The notes below the pieces were generated by a model. It was given only the letters and a program-made list of their open reading frames with translations. It did no database searches and was not told where the DNA came from. Positions 34,835 through 46,379 of a stretch of 64,000 bases of DNA are shown one piece after another; the first letter of the stretch is position 1, and each line of letters begins with the position of its first letter. This stretch comes from Mesocentrotus franciscanus (taxonomy: Eukaryota > Echinodermata > Echinoidea > Camarodonta > Strongylocentrotidae): the NCBI GenBank assembly GCA_037976565.1, contig CP137682.1, positions 28,261,199 to 28,325,198 of the forward strand. The letters are read 5' to 3'. The translations under genes were made by a program, and so were the position numbers.

Positions 34835-37034
34835 CTGAGGTAAATATAAATATAATAAAAGTTAGAATATACTCCTTAAAAGCTACCGATGGATAGAATA
34901 TACATGTACAATGTACATGTGTATCTTTAAAAATATATTTCTTCCTGATCTAAAAAACACCATGTTGACCAGAATATCATAATGCCAGTCTGGCTTGACT
35001 TTATAGAACTTGCTGGGTGGCCGGTCAGAATTAATTTCTTCATATCAGCAAGGAGCTTTGAAGTTCTCTGGGATTAAGATTCAAACTTGCTCCTCCAAAA
35101 TACCTGAGGTATTTCTATAAGTTCTTTATCTTGAAATGAAAGTCAATAAAACCCAACTTTTAAAGCTAGAGCCTCCCTTTCTAGCATGATTTCCACAATC
35201 CTATCAAACGAAGGATCAAATTATTTCTGCTAGTAGATGTAGCTTATTAATGATTCCAAAATATAAATCATAGTCTCCATTTTCAGACGCTTCACAAAAT
35301 CTTAATGTATTTAGCAGTTACTGTACATGTACATGTAGCTTTGGGATGATACATGATACATGTACATTTGCATCAACTTCTGTCCTTTGCATTATAAAAA
35401 AATTCTATGTTATTTATGTCCATAAAATGTCAAATACCAAGTTCATAACTTAATGATTTTTGTGACTTCATTGCCTCTATATACACCAAACATCATATTT
35501 CATGGCAAAAAAAAATATATGATTTTACAAAGGGCGGCATGGGCAGGAAAAGGGAAGTGGGCTGGGATGAGAGCCTTAGAATATGGTTGTACATATTAAA
35601 GTAAAAACAAAATACAAAGATGTACTAAGTAATGGAAACCTGTCAAGAAAAGGAACATTTGTTTCACATGATGTAGTGAAAATATATATATTTTTTAAGA
35701 GGAGATGTATTTTACTGTTTGAACCCTGAAATGTAAATGAAGCGTGGAATCAAATAACAAATTATTTAATAAACATAAAAGTTACAAACATAATGTATGT
35801 ACATGTACAGTACATGTAGTAAAGTACTTCTGAGTTCTGAAATTAGAATGTAAAACTGGAGGGGGGAGCTCTAAATAACATTGTTTCTTCGCATGATGGT
35901 GAATAAAAGTTGGTCTGAAAATAGAGACTACTTGCAAGCCCTTTCATGCCCATGTACATGTACCTAAATCAACCAGAGGCGATATTTTTATGATCTCTAT
36001 TGTCAAATCAACAATGTCAACATGGGTCTGCATGATTGCCATCTTATCTTTATAACTGCCTCCAATTACTCTTTGATTGTTTGGTTAACAATAAACCTAA
36101 CAAAAAGCTCCAATAAAAACACTTTTAAATTAAGATTAGTCCATTACTCAACTTTAGTAAGGTAGGTGTAAATACAAACACTTTAGTCTGTTAAGAGCCA
36201 AAAGGTCATTAACCCTATGAGAGTATTAGCTAGCACCCATCTGGCTTTCAACATATATTTTTTGGTAAAACTACATGCACTGGAAGAATTTACAACATGG
36301 CAAGGCATTGACAAAAATAAACAACATTCAAAAGGGTGGATACAATTTAGGTTTGAACATTTCAAAAAGAGCTCTGGATGACTCTAAAGAACTGTAGTTT
36401 TAAAAAAATAATAACTACAGCAACAACAAACTGGGAATTTCTGCAGGAAAACCTCTGCGGCGGTTTTCAAACTAGCTTGTGTGGTTGTGTCTCAGCTTAG
36501 TAGCCCAAAACAGACAGGCGAGCAAACAAACACACACATACACTGTACAAAAAAACTAGCTAAGCAAGTACATCTGGTTTGGTAAAGCAACTGCCATTAT
36601 AACAGCATAATGCATAATTTGTTTGCATTGGAGACTTTGGAGTCATTGGAGTTGAGTTTGGATTGACGTTTTGCCTACTACATCTACTGTGTATCTACTG
36701 TACATGTACAACGTAAGATGCCAAACAATATGTTTTCATGTTTATATACACATGTTGTAGAAAGAAATCAAATAAATCAACTCTTTCTACAGCTATTAGG
36801 GGAAAAGGTGAGAAAACAAAATCTGGAGCTTCCTTTACAGGTTGAGTAGTAAACTAGTAAGGTATACTATTGGACCAAGAAGAAGGAAAAAATAACACTT
36901 CTCTGGTTTCACCCCCCTGGTTGTCAACATAAAACCAAGGGGGCAGGGTTTCCTTTTGACATTGTCTGATGAGAACCAGAAGAGATTCAACTCCAATACA
37001 GTTAATAAAGTTACAGAGACAATTGTGTTCCACA
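34835..37034. other. Upstream/5' intron region without recognised genes
   Basis: AT-rich, with several ACATGTAC palindromes, one hairpin-family copy (36191-36250) and short homopolymers. Probably first-intron or upstream DNA of the - strand gene. Confidence 0.4.
36191..36250. repeat. Dispersed hairpin element, copy 5
   Basis: TTAAGAGCCAAAAGGTCATTAAC on the left against GTATTAGCTAGCACCCATCTGGCTTTC on the right; the most degenerate copy. Confidence 0.5.
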
Positions 37035-37135
37035 TAATATTAATAATAATATAATAATCATAGTAATAATATTAATAATAATAATAATAATGATAACAAT
37101 ATGCAACATTAATAAAGCACTTATTAAATGCAATA
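37035..37135 (-). mobile_element. (AAT)n-tailed retroposon fragment (tentative)
   Basis: (AAT)n runs lead into ATGCAACATTAATAAAGCAC, like the fragment near 18540. Family unknown. Confidence 0.4.
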
Positions 37136-37277
37136 GGAAGATTTACAGGGATAAAATGAGAGAGGGGCAGAGAGTCTCAAAATAACTTCAAATTGCAAAT
37201 ATACTGATTTTATTACTTCATAGTTTATACTTTATTTGGATTTCTTCAAATTGTTCTTATACTGTACATACGTACAT

Positions 37278-37554
37278 GGGGGGTGTTTCACAAAGACTAA
37301 GATCGACTTTAAGTTGGACTTAAGTATAACAGGCCGTTCGTGCCATTGTTTGCTCTCACCATTATGATCTTTAGATAATATTTTTCCTTCAATAATGAAT
37401 TATCAAAAATGTAAGTTTTGTAGATTTTTACCATGATTTGTACGTCCCGTGAGAGACCAATGCCAGTAAATGATAAGAGAAAACAATGGCACGAACGGCC
37501 TGTTATACTTAAGTTCAACTTAAAGTCGATCTTAGCCTTTGTGAAACACCCCCC
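37278..37554. mobile_element. MITE, 277 bp with 74 bp inverted repeats
   Basis: The left arm (37278-37351) starts GGGGGGTGTTTCACAAAG and continues to CGTTCGTGCCATTGTTT. The right arm (37481-37554) is its near-perfect reverse complement, with only about two or three differences, implying recent insertion. The centre is 129 bp with no coding capacity. No clear target-site duplication. Confidence 0.9.
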
Positions 37555-37800
37555 TGGACATGTAAGCATTGACCTTCTATGAAATGATGTAAGTATGTGG
37601 AGCAGAAATAGAACTCCAGAAAACAAAGAAATGGAAGGGACAAAAAACTTAATGTCCATGAAAACAGGAATTTGATATCAATATTGAAGAAAATCTGTAT
37701 ATACAGTGTAGCATACCGGTACTGTATATCAAGCCTCTCCATCATGTGTTATTAGAGTTAGAGGGGAGTTGACTCAAAGGTGTACATCTACAATGTACAT

Positions 37801-38519
37801 TGAGTGATTTCAAGTTGGGTGTTAGTGTTAGTGTTTAGAGCAGTAAAGAGCTCTTAAATCGAGCTAAAAATGTGCTGATGAAATTAAGAGTCCGATACCG
37901 ATAGCAATATCGATAGCTTAACACCACTGTGACATCGCCACACAGACTTTCACGACGATGATTTAAAAATAGTAAATCAAAACTAAAGATATCATGAAAA
38001 GCACAGAATAAATTTACACTTATTTCTCTGGTCTTATAAAGTAACTCATTTTACACAAAAGAATATATGAATCACATAGTAAAGGACCTGTTTCGCATAT
38101 TTTTATTTGATTGTCAGACAATATATTAGCGTCGTTGGTGCGTTGACTGTTGTGCGGGTACAACACTAACACCGACCTGGAAATGAACATTTGCTTAGTC
38201 CCTAGGGGCTAGTGTTAGTGAATAGGACATTCGTATGTAAAATATTAACACCAGCCACAAAGTTCGGTTCAGCAGACGACAATTTTGCAAAATCGATAAC
38301 ACTAGCTACCGGAAGTTGACGATATTCATAGGTCAAAGCCTTAAAACCAGCTTATTTCCATTTCGGTGTTAAGGGCTTGTGTTAGTGTTTATTAAACACT
38401 TTTTTGTTTTTGTTTTGAAATAAATCTTTATTCAGATACAAAATCATGGATAATATGATACATTAAAGGGTTTATTAAACACTAACTCCAGCCCTAAACA
38501 CCCAACTTGAAATCACTCA
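37801..38519. mobile_element. Inverted-repeat element, ~719 bp
   Basis: TGAGTGATTTCAAGTTGGGT at the left end is exactly inverted at the right end (ACCCAACTTGAAATCACTCA, allowing the next two bases as well). Next to both ends are runs of GTGTTAGTGTT or AACACTAAC. The centre contains CACTAGC and TGTTAGTG repeats and an AT-rich segment around 38400-38470 that may be a secondary insertion. No transposase seen. Confidence 0.8.
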
Positions 38520-39200
38520 TTATATACACATGTACATCGACTTGAACACCGTCAAGTATCTTAAACAGTTACATGTACATTTCAACACCAATAATTGTGT
38601 GTATATACATGTAGGCCTACATACTGGCAGAGCAAAGACTGTCTGTAGGCCTAAGGCTATACTGTACAGTATGTATGCATGTTAAACATTTTCGTATCCA
38701 TGGATCCTTCTTCTTCCTCCTCCTTTTTTGTTTTAAATCCCTTTTTAAATTTTTTTTTATTTCTTCATGATTCTCCTTCTTCCTTCTCTTCTTCCTTCTT
38801 TTACTTTATCTTCCTTCTTCAACTTCATCTTCCATCTACCTTGTCTTTCTCCTCCTCTTCTTCCTCTCCTTCATCTTCTCCCTCCAAACAACTACCAAGC
38901 TGGCTAACACTATATGAACTGGAATTGTTTGTAATGTTAGAACTTAGAGTTGCCTTGAGGGTTCAGTCTTTCCCTTTGCCTCTTTCACACAGTAACTGCA
39001 GAAATAAAATAGATCTATACCTAGTAGTAGTACCATGATCTCTTTCATACTTTCAACTTTGATTTGTATTTCACATAAAAACAATTCGATGCTGCATGCA
39101 CGTCATATTTTTGACCGAAAGTCTGTAACTGTAAGTGTTATTTCAGACTCAGTCTCAGACTCAGACACTCAAGTCAGAGTCGGAGACACAACAACAGAAC
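38520..39200. other. Non-coding; CT-rich patch
   Basis: Contains ACATGTAC palindromes and a TTC/TCC-rich patch (about 38706-38890). The Ser/Phe-rich frame over it is repeat-derived. Confidence 0.5.
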
Positions 39201-39810
39201 AGTAATGCCAACACTGCAACATTGCAACAGTGCCAACAGCAACACTTTCATACAAAGAAATATTATGCTCAATGCAGGCATCACTGGACGAAGGCAACAT
39301 CTAGAAATATGTGACTGTCACTGGCCCGCCTGTTTATCGGCTCAAGATCAAGATGCAATGCAATGTCGGTCTGGCCTGGTTCTCTTCAGCTTCAAGATGT
39401 AATTCGACACCACTGCTGTCCAGAGCTAGTGAGCAAGGATGGGCTGACTGGCACACACATGCCGCACACAGCCCGGTAGCGGCAGTGAACAATCGATGCG
39501 CTATAAGCAGGGGCAACCGCAACAAGTCAGCGCGCGAAATACTACCCAATCGATGTCGACATACTGGCATAAAATCGCTGCATATAACTTCTAAGAGAAT
39601 ATTTTTCCATTACAACCTCAATAATTCCGTTCTTAGATATCCAACTCACCTTTTCTCAGCCAAAATATAAAAATCCAAGCTACAGAAAGTATATTTTACC
39701 CAATTCCAGTGTACGAAGCGGCCCAGTTTTCGCAGCAGCGCGGGGCAAAGTCCGTTGCTTATAAACATCCGTCTGTAACTAGGGTTTCTCACACGGTCAC
39801 ATGTTGTGAA
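39201..39810 (-). promoter_or_regulatory. GC/CpG-richer island, candidate promoter and first exon of the - strand gene
   Basis: Locally richer in CG dinucleotides than any other non-repeat part of the window (GCGCGCGAAAT, GCGCGGGGC, CGAAGCGGCCC). A donor-like GGAATTGG|GTAAAATA on the - strand at about 39699 could end a non-coding first exon. Open frames on both strands here have no recognised domain. Promoter status is inferred. Confidence 0.3.
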
Positions 39811-40900
39811 CGAGGATAATTGATTGGTTCGTGCTTACGTCAACCCATTGGAATACAGTGCAGTGGCAGAGGCTTCATGAAATTTACTACACGTGAACTA
39901 AAAAAATCATCTGCCGTGGGCCGCCATATCATAGCTCATACTTATTTTGGGGGTGGGTGGTGCTGCACAATACGAGCATTGTTTTTATCCAGTCGCGTTC
40001 AAACTTATGCAGGCTACCTACCTCGATCCGTGTATTGATTGGGCACTGGAGGTAAATATATCAGTTCAATATGATACATAGTACAGTTCGTGCATAAATC
40101 TGGGCCCCGTCTTATAAAATATAAAGAGTTAATTGCGATCAATCGCAATTCTTCAAAAAAAGGGGCCCCTACAATTTAAGTTACAAGTTCCCTAATCAAT
40201 CGCAAGCTTACAGTCGGTTTAGCGATTTAATTAGACGGGGTCCTCGGGTTGAGAAATACCTATAATATAAACACGTACAGGCCAGAAATGATACCCCTCG
40301 CGATCAGCTGCCCCCTAGACTCATAGATAGAAAGATGGACAAACAGACCCGGAAACAGACAGACGGCCAGCGAAATAGATGAGATGGAAGAAATAGATAG
40401 ATAGATAGATATAGACAAATATGACAGTTAAATGGTACGAGATCGAAATAAATATAGGCAAGCTAGAAGTGTGCATAAAATGAGTGTCTTTATGGGCCTA
40501 GATCATTGTAGAATGGATGATAGACTTAATTGATAAAACATTATTATCAGTCACTGACGGTTGGAGCGAATGTCATTTTCACCCATATATAAATGGATTT
40601 TTAAAAAGACATTTGACAAAAGAAAACATGAGCTAAGGGAAAAAGTTTACATATCTTTTAGAAGTGTACATTTACCTCTTCGGCTCAGAACATGTCAATT
40701 TCGAGCAACTATTTTCTAATTTGTTTTCTATCGAGGGGAGGGGGGGGGGGGTTACGCGGCCCCTTTAGTGCCCTAAAACCTCCCTATTCTGGGTGCAGCC
40801 TATACAAATAACAGCGAAATATAGTAATGACAATTCTTCATACAACGTAAAGCATGAAAGTTCTTAATTAATGAATTGGTTATCTAGTTGAAGGTATATC
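39811..40900. other. Non-coding gap before the satellite array
   Basis: Contains the MITE at 40102-40243, a short GATA microsatellite (about 40395-40412), a poly-G run near 40740-40750 and otherwise unremarkable sequence. Confidence 0.5.
40102..40243. mobile_element. MITE-like element, ~142 bp
   Basis: GGGCCCCGTCTTATAAA at the left against TTTAATTAGACGGGGTCC at the right. The interior contains AATTGCGATCAATCGCAATT (9 bp arms) and a further CAATCGCAAGC on the right. End sequences resemble the 140-285 element. Confidence 0.65.
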
Positions 40901-41318
40901 ATGGGGTCCAATGAATGAATAAAGCAAACTTATTCTTCATTATTGTGAGCTGCCCTCTCTGGCAATATACAGCGTAATAATTACATCGTATTGACGGTGC
41001 AATATTTGGGAGAGTGATAAATAGTGAAACTATTATGTTTTCTGTCGGGGTGAGCCGTGGTGTAGTTGTTATCGTTTGAGACTTTTTGTTGTTGTTGTTT
41101 TCTATAATTAATATTTTTTTCTTTATCTTGTACACTATGTTTAAAAAAAAATATTTTAATGATGAATGAAATAAAGAAAAATTCAATTCAATTTCAAGTA
41201 CTCTGCGTACAATTTTTACATCAATTTTGGAAAAGGAGAATTATTCAAAATTTTGATGAAGAAAGGGTTAATGAGAATAAAGCATAACATAGAAGGAAAT
41301 ATAGAGTGTGTTAGAGAA

Positions 41319-41354
<36 letters not shown>

Positions 41355-41396
41355 GGAGAGAGAGATAGAGAGAGAGAGAGGGGATATTAATGTTTA
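40901..41396 (+). repeat. Left-edge truncated monomer
   Basis: The first unit is only about 500 bp. After GTTTGAGACT the sequence jumps to TTTTTGTTGTTGTTG, losing about 430 bp including the B-box-like region, so head and retroposon-like tail (AAATAAAG, AATTCAATTC) are only ~155 bp apart. It is also the most diverged copy, as expected at an array edge. Confidence 0.85.
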
Positions 41397-41552
41397 ATGG
41401 GGTCCAATGAGCAATTAATAAATAAAGCAAACGTCCTACTCTAAATTGTGAGCCGCCCTCTCTGGCAATATACGGTATTATGATTGCATCATATTGATGG
41501 TGCAATATTTGAGAGTGTGTGATAAATAGTGAAACTATTATGTTTTCTGTCG

Positions 41553-41656
41553 GGGTGAGCCGTGGTGTAGTTGTTATCGTTTGAGACTAAGGCATCCGAA
41601 CTTAACCCAATCGGGTTATCTATATATACTGCACTGAATTCGACACTCATCCTTTT
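41553..41656 (+). ncRNA. tRNA-like / Pol III-type module, class B example
   Basis: GGGTGAG (41553-41559) pairs with CTCATCC (41646-41652), 7 bp with one G-U. Just inside lies CCGTGGTGTAGTTGTTATC, like the A-box region of tRNA-Val (CCGTAGTGTAGTGGTTATC), then AACCC-AATC-GGGTT hairpin, then GAATTCGACAC resembling a B box. TTTT follows at once. The boxes are about 80 bp apart, longer than in ordinary tRNA genes, and no full cloverleaf forms, so this is a SINE-type tRNA-derived head and not a tRNA gene. Transcription is not shown. Confidence 0.5.
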
Positions 41657-42482
41657 ACTTGTTTTTACTTTTTTAAAAACTTTTTTACTACTTTAATTAA
41701 GAATGAAATTTTCCATGATGAATAATGATGATGAGGTTTCAAAATGGACTTGAGCACTTTCATTCGTTTATCATTATATACATTATTTTAGTAATAGAGA
41801 GAGTGGAAGAAGAAATCGGTCATTACAAAAAGTTATAATTCCAGCTAATTAATGAAATTTTGTTCTTGTTTTTGTTCCCTCCCCCCTCTATTGAGGCATT
41901 AGTTTTTTTTTAATCACCTTTTAAACACAATATAATCGTGTATTTTGGATTCGATGGCAGGAACAAAAAACCCTCTGGCTTTCTTAGCTGTCTTCACATT
42001 CATATGACATTATTGTTGTTGTTGTTTTCTATTGTAAATATATGTCTTTATCTTGTACATTATGTTGTTATTTTATATGTTTTCATGATGTATGAAATAA
42101 AAATCAATTTCAATTCAATTTCAAGTACTCTGCGTACAATTTTTACATCAATTTTGGGAAAGGAGAATTATTCAAAATGTTGATTAAGAAAGTGTAAAAT
42201 AGAATAAAGCATAACATAGAAGGAAATATAGAGTGTGTTAGAGAGAGAGAGAAAAAACAAAAGGGGAGGGGGGGGGGAGAGAGGGAGATATAGAGAGAGA
42301 GAGGGAGGGGGGGACGTGAATGTTTCATGGGGTCCAATGAGCAATTCATGAATTAAGCAAACGTCCTACTCTAAATTGTGAGCCGCCCTCTCTGGCAATA
42401 TACGGTATTATGATTGCATTATATTGATGGTGCAATATTTGAGAGTGTGTGATAAATAGTAAAACTATCATGTTTTCTGCCG

Positions 42483-42594
42483 GGGTGAGCCGTGGTGTAG
42501 TGGATATCGTTTGAGACTGAAGCAACCGGACTTAACCCAATACCATGAAAATGGTGGGCTTTCTACTGCACTGAATTCGACACTCATCCTTTTT
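42483..42594 (+). ncRNA. tRNA-like / Pol III-type module, class A example
   Basis: Same GGGTGAG/CTCATCC closing stem (42483-42489 with 42583-42589) and T-run (42590-42594). The A-box region CCGTGGTGTAGTGGATATC differs from the tRNA-Val sequence given for class B at two positions. The variable hairpin is CCC-aat-ACCAT-GAAA-ATGGT-GGG, so the sequence differs from class B but a stem is kept at the same place. Repeated in all class A monomers. Confidence 0.5.
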
Positions 42595-42917
42595 GCTTAT
42601 TTTTTTGTTGTTTTTTTTTGTTTTACTACTTCAATTAAGTATGAGATTTTCCGTTATGAATAAAGATGATGAGGTTTTAAAATGAACTAGACACATCTTC
42701 TTGTTCATTATGTATTCATAAATTCGCAACAGAGAAAGGGGAAAAAAGACTCATTCCTAACAAGAAGTAATAGATGTAGTAAATTTTTACATCAATTTTG
42801 GGAAAGGAGAATTATTCAAAATTTTGATTAAAAAAGGGTTAGAGAGAAAAAAGTATAACATAGAGGGAAAGTTAGAGTGAGTGAGAGTGAGAGAGAGAGC
42901 AAAAAAGAGGGAGAGTA

Positions 42918-42960
<43 letters not shown>

Positions 42961-42982
42961 AGATGTGTGTGTGTGTGTGTGC

Positions 42983-43024
<42 letters not shown>

Positions 43025-44488
43025 CGAATGGATGAATGGCATTGTCCAATGGATAATTAATGAATAAAGGAAACTTATTCTTTTATAGTGAGCCGCCCTC
43101 TCTGGCAAAATACGGTATAATAATTGCATCATATTGATGGTGCAATATTTGAGAGTGTGTGATAAATAGTGAAACTTTTATGTTTTCTGTCGAGGTGAGC
43201 CGTGGTGTAGTTGTTATCGTTTGAGACTAAGGCATCCGAACTTAACCCAATCGGGTTATCTATATATACTGCACTGAATTCGACACTCATCCTTTTACTT
43301 GTTTTTACTTTTTTACTTTTTACTACTTTAATTAAGAATGAAATTTTCCATGATGAATAATGATGATGAGGTTTCAAAATGGACTTGAGCACTTTCATTC
43401 GTTTATCATTATATTCATTATTTTTGTAATAGAGAGAGTGGAAGAAGAAATCGGTCATTACAAAAAGTTATAATTCCAGCTAATTAATGAAATTTTGTTC
43501 TTGTTTTTGTTCCCTTCCCCTCTATTGAGGCATTAGTTTTTTTAAATCACCCTTTTTAAACACAATATAATCGTGTATTTTGGATTCGATGGCAGCAACA
43601 AAAAACCCTCTGGCTTTCTTAGCTGTCTTCACATTCATATGACATTATTGTTGTTGTTGTTTTCTATTGTAAATATATGTCTTTATCTTGTACATTATGT
43701 TGTTATTTTATATGTTTTCATGATGTATGAAATAAAGAACAATTTCGATTCAATTTCAAGTACCCTGCGTACAATTTTGGGAAGGTAAAACCTATTCAAA
43801 ATGTTGATTAAGAAAGTGTAAAAAAGAATAAAGCATAACATAGAAGGAAATATAGAGTGTGTTAGAGAGAGAGAGAGGGGGGGGGGGGATGAATGTTTCG
43901 TGGGGTCCAATTAGCAATTAATGAATAAAGCACACATCTTACTCTAAATTGTGAGCAGCCCTCTCTGGCAATATACGGTATTATGATTGCATTATATTGA
44001 TGGTGCAATATTTGAGAGTGTGTGATAAATAGTAAAACTATCATGTTTTCTGCCGGGGTGAGCCGTGGTGTAGTGGATATCGTTTGAGACTGAAGCAACC
44101 GGACTTAACCCAATACCATGAAAATGGTGGGCTTTCTACTGCACTGAATTCGACACTCATCCTTTTTGCTTAATTTTTTTGTTTTTTGTTTGTTTTACTA
44201 CTTCAATTAAGTATGAGATTTTCCGTTATGAATAAAGATGATGAGGTTTTAAAAAGAACTAGACACATCTTCTTGTTCATTATGTATTCTTAAATTCGCA
44301 ATAGAGAAAGTGGAAAAAAGACTCATTCCTAACAAGAAGTAATAGATGTAGTACATTTTTACATCAATTTTGGGAAAGGAGAATTATTCAAAATTTTGAT
44401 TAAAAAAGGGTTAGAGAGAAAAAAGTATAACATAGAGGGAAAGTTAGAGTGAGTGAGAGTGAGAGAGAGAGAGCAAAAAAGAGGGAGA

Positions 44489-44553
<65 letters not shown>

Positions 44554-45404
44554 TGACGAATGGATGAATGGCATTGTCCAATGGATAATTAATGAATAAA
44601 GGAAACTTATTCTTTTATATTGAGCCGCCCTCTCTGGCAAAATACGGTATAATAATTGCATCATATTGATGGTGCAATATTTGAGAGTGTGTGATAAATA
44701 GTGAAACTATTATGTTTTCTGTCGGGGTGAGCCGTGGTGTAGTTGTTATCGTTTGAGACTAAGGCATCCGAACTTAACCCAATCGGGTTATCTATATATA
44801 CTGCACTGAATTCGACACTCATCCTTTTACTTGTTTTTACTTTTTTACTTTTTTCTACTTTAATTAAGAATGAAATTTTCCATGATGAATAATGATGATG
44901 AGGTTTCAAAATGGACTTGAGCACTTTCATTCGTTTATCATTATATTCATTATTTTTGTAATAGAGAGAGTGGAAGAAGAAATCGGTCATTACAAAAGTT
45001 ATAATTCCAGCTAATTAATGAAATTTTGTTCTTGTTTTTGTTCCCTCCCCCCTCTATTGAGGCATTAGTTTTTTTTAATCACCCTTTTAAACACAAAATA
45101 ATCGTGTATTTTGGATTCGATGGCATTAACAATAAACCCTTTGGATTTCTTAGCTGTCTTCACATTCATATGACATTATTGTTGTTGTTGTTTACTATTG
45201 TAAATATTTTTCTTTATCTTGTACATTATATTTTATTTTATATGTTTTCATGATGTATGAAATAGAGAACAATTTTAATTCAATTTCAAGTACTCTGCGT
45301 AAAATTTTTACATCAATTTTGGGAAAGGAGAATTATTCAAAATGTTGACTAAGAAAGGGTAAAATAGAATAAAGTATAACATAGAAGGAAATATAGAGTG
45401 TGTT

Positions 45405-45435
<31 letters not shown>

Positions 45436-45676
45436 CAGAAGCGGATCTAGAGGGGTTGGGGGTTGCAAAAAAAAATGGGGACCATTTTTTAAATCTTATC
45501 TTTTTTAAACTTGTAATTTTATTTTATTCTATTTCTATGTATTTGAGATTTTCAAAAATTTTCCTACTGTGGGAGGGGACACCCACACCCTCCCTCGCTC
45601 GCTCCGCTCGCTTGGACTCGGTCGCTACGCTCCTCGCATACCACAACCCCCTTTATAAAAGCTGGATCCGCTCCTG
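45436..45676. mobile_element. MITE inserted in satellite, copy 1 (241 bp)
   Basis: Ends CAGAAGCGGATCTAG and CTGGATCCGCTCCTG are inverted repeats (15 bp, two mismatches). The interior has CCCTCGCTCGCTCCGCTCGC and GGTCGCTACGCTCCTCGC. Inserted in the poly-G after the monomer's (GA)n; G-runs on both sides hide any target duplication. No coding capacity. Confidence 0.85.
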
Positions 45677-46287
45677 GGGGGACGTGAATGTTTCATGGGG
45701 TCCAATGAGCAATTAATGAATAAAGCAAACGTCCTACTCTAAATTGTGAGCCGCCCTCTATGGCAATATACGGTATTATGATTGCATTATATTGATGGTG
45801 CAATATTTGAGAGTGTGTGATAAATAGTAAAACTATCATGTTTTCTGCCGGGGTGAGCCGTGGTGTAGTGGATATCGTTTGAGACTGAAGCAACCGGACT
45901 TAACCCAATACCATGAAAATGGTGGGCTTTCTACTGCACTGAATTCGACACTCATCCTTTTTGCTTAATTTTTTGTTTTGTTTTTGTTTTACTACTTCAA
46001 TTAAGTATGAGGTTTTCTGTTATGAATAAAGATGATGAGGTTTTAAAATGAACTAGACACATCTTCTTGTTTATTATGTATTCTTAAATTCGCAATAGAG
46101 AAAGTGGAAAAAAAAGACTCATTCCTAACAAGAAGTAATAGATGTAGTAAATTTTTACATTAATTTTGGGAAAGGAGAATTATTCAAAATTTTGATTAAA
46201 AAAGGGTTAGAGAGAAAAAAGTATAACATAGAGGAAAAGTTGGAGTGAGTGAGAGTGAGAGAGAGAGAGCAAAAAAGAGGGAGAGTA

Positions 46288-46320
<33 letters not shown>

Positions 46321-46341
46321 AGATGTGTGTGTGTGTGTGCG

Positions 46342-46379
<38 letters not shown>

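Noticed and set aside
43129..43458. 109-codon - strand open frame seen in two satellite monomers, and + strand frames starting MYFGFDG
   Set aside because: Broken by indels in most other monomers; simply open stretches in AT-rich satellite.
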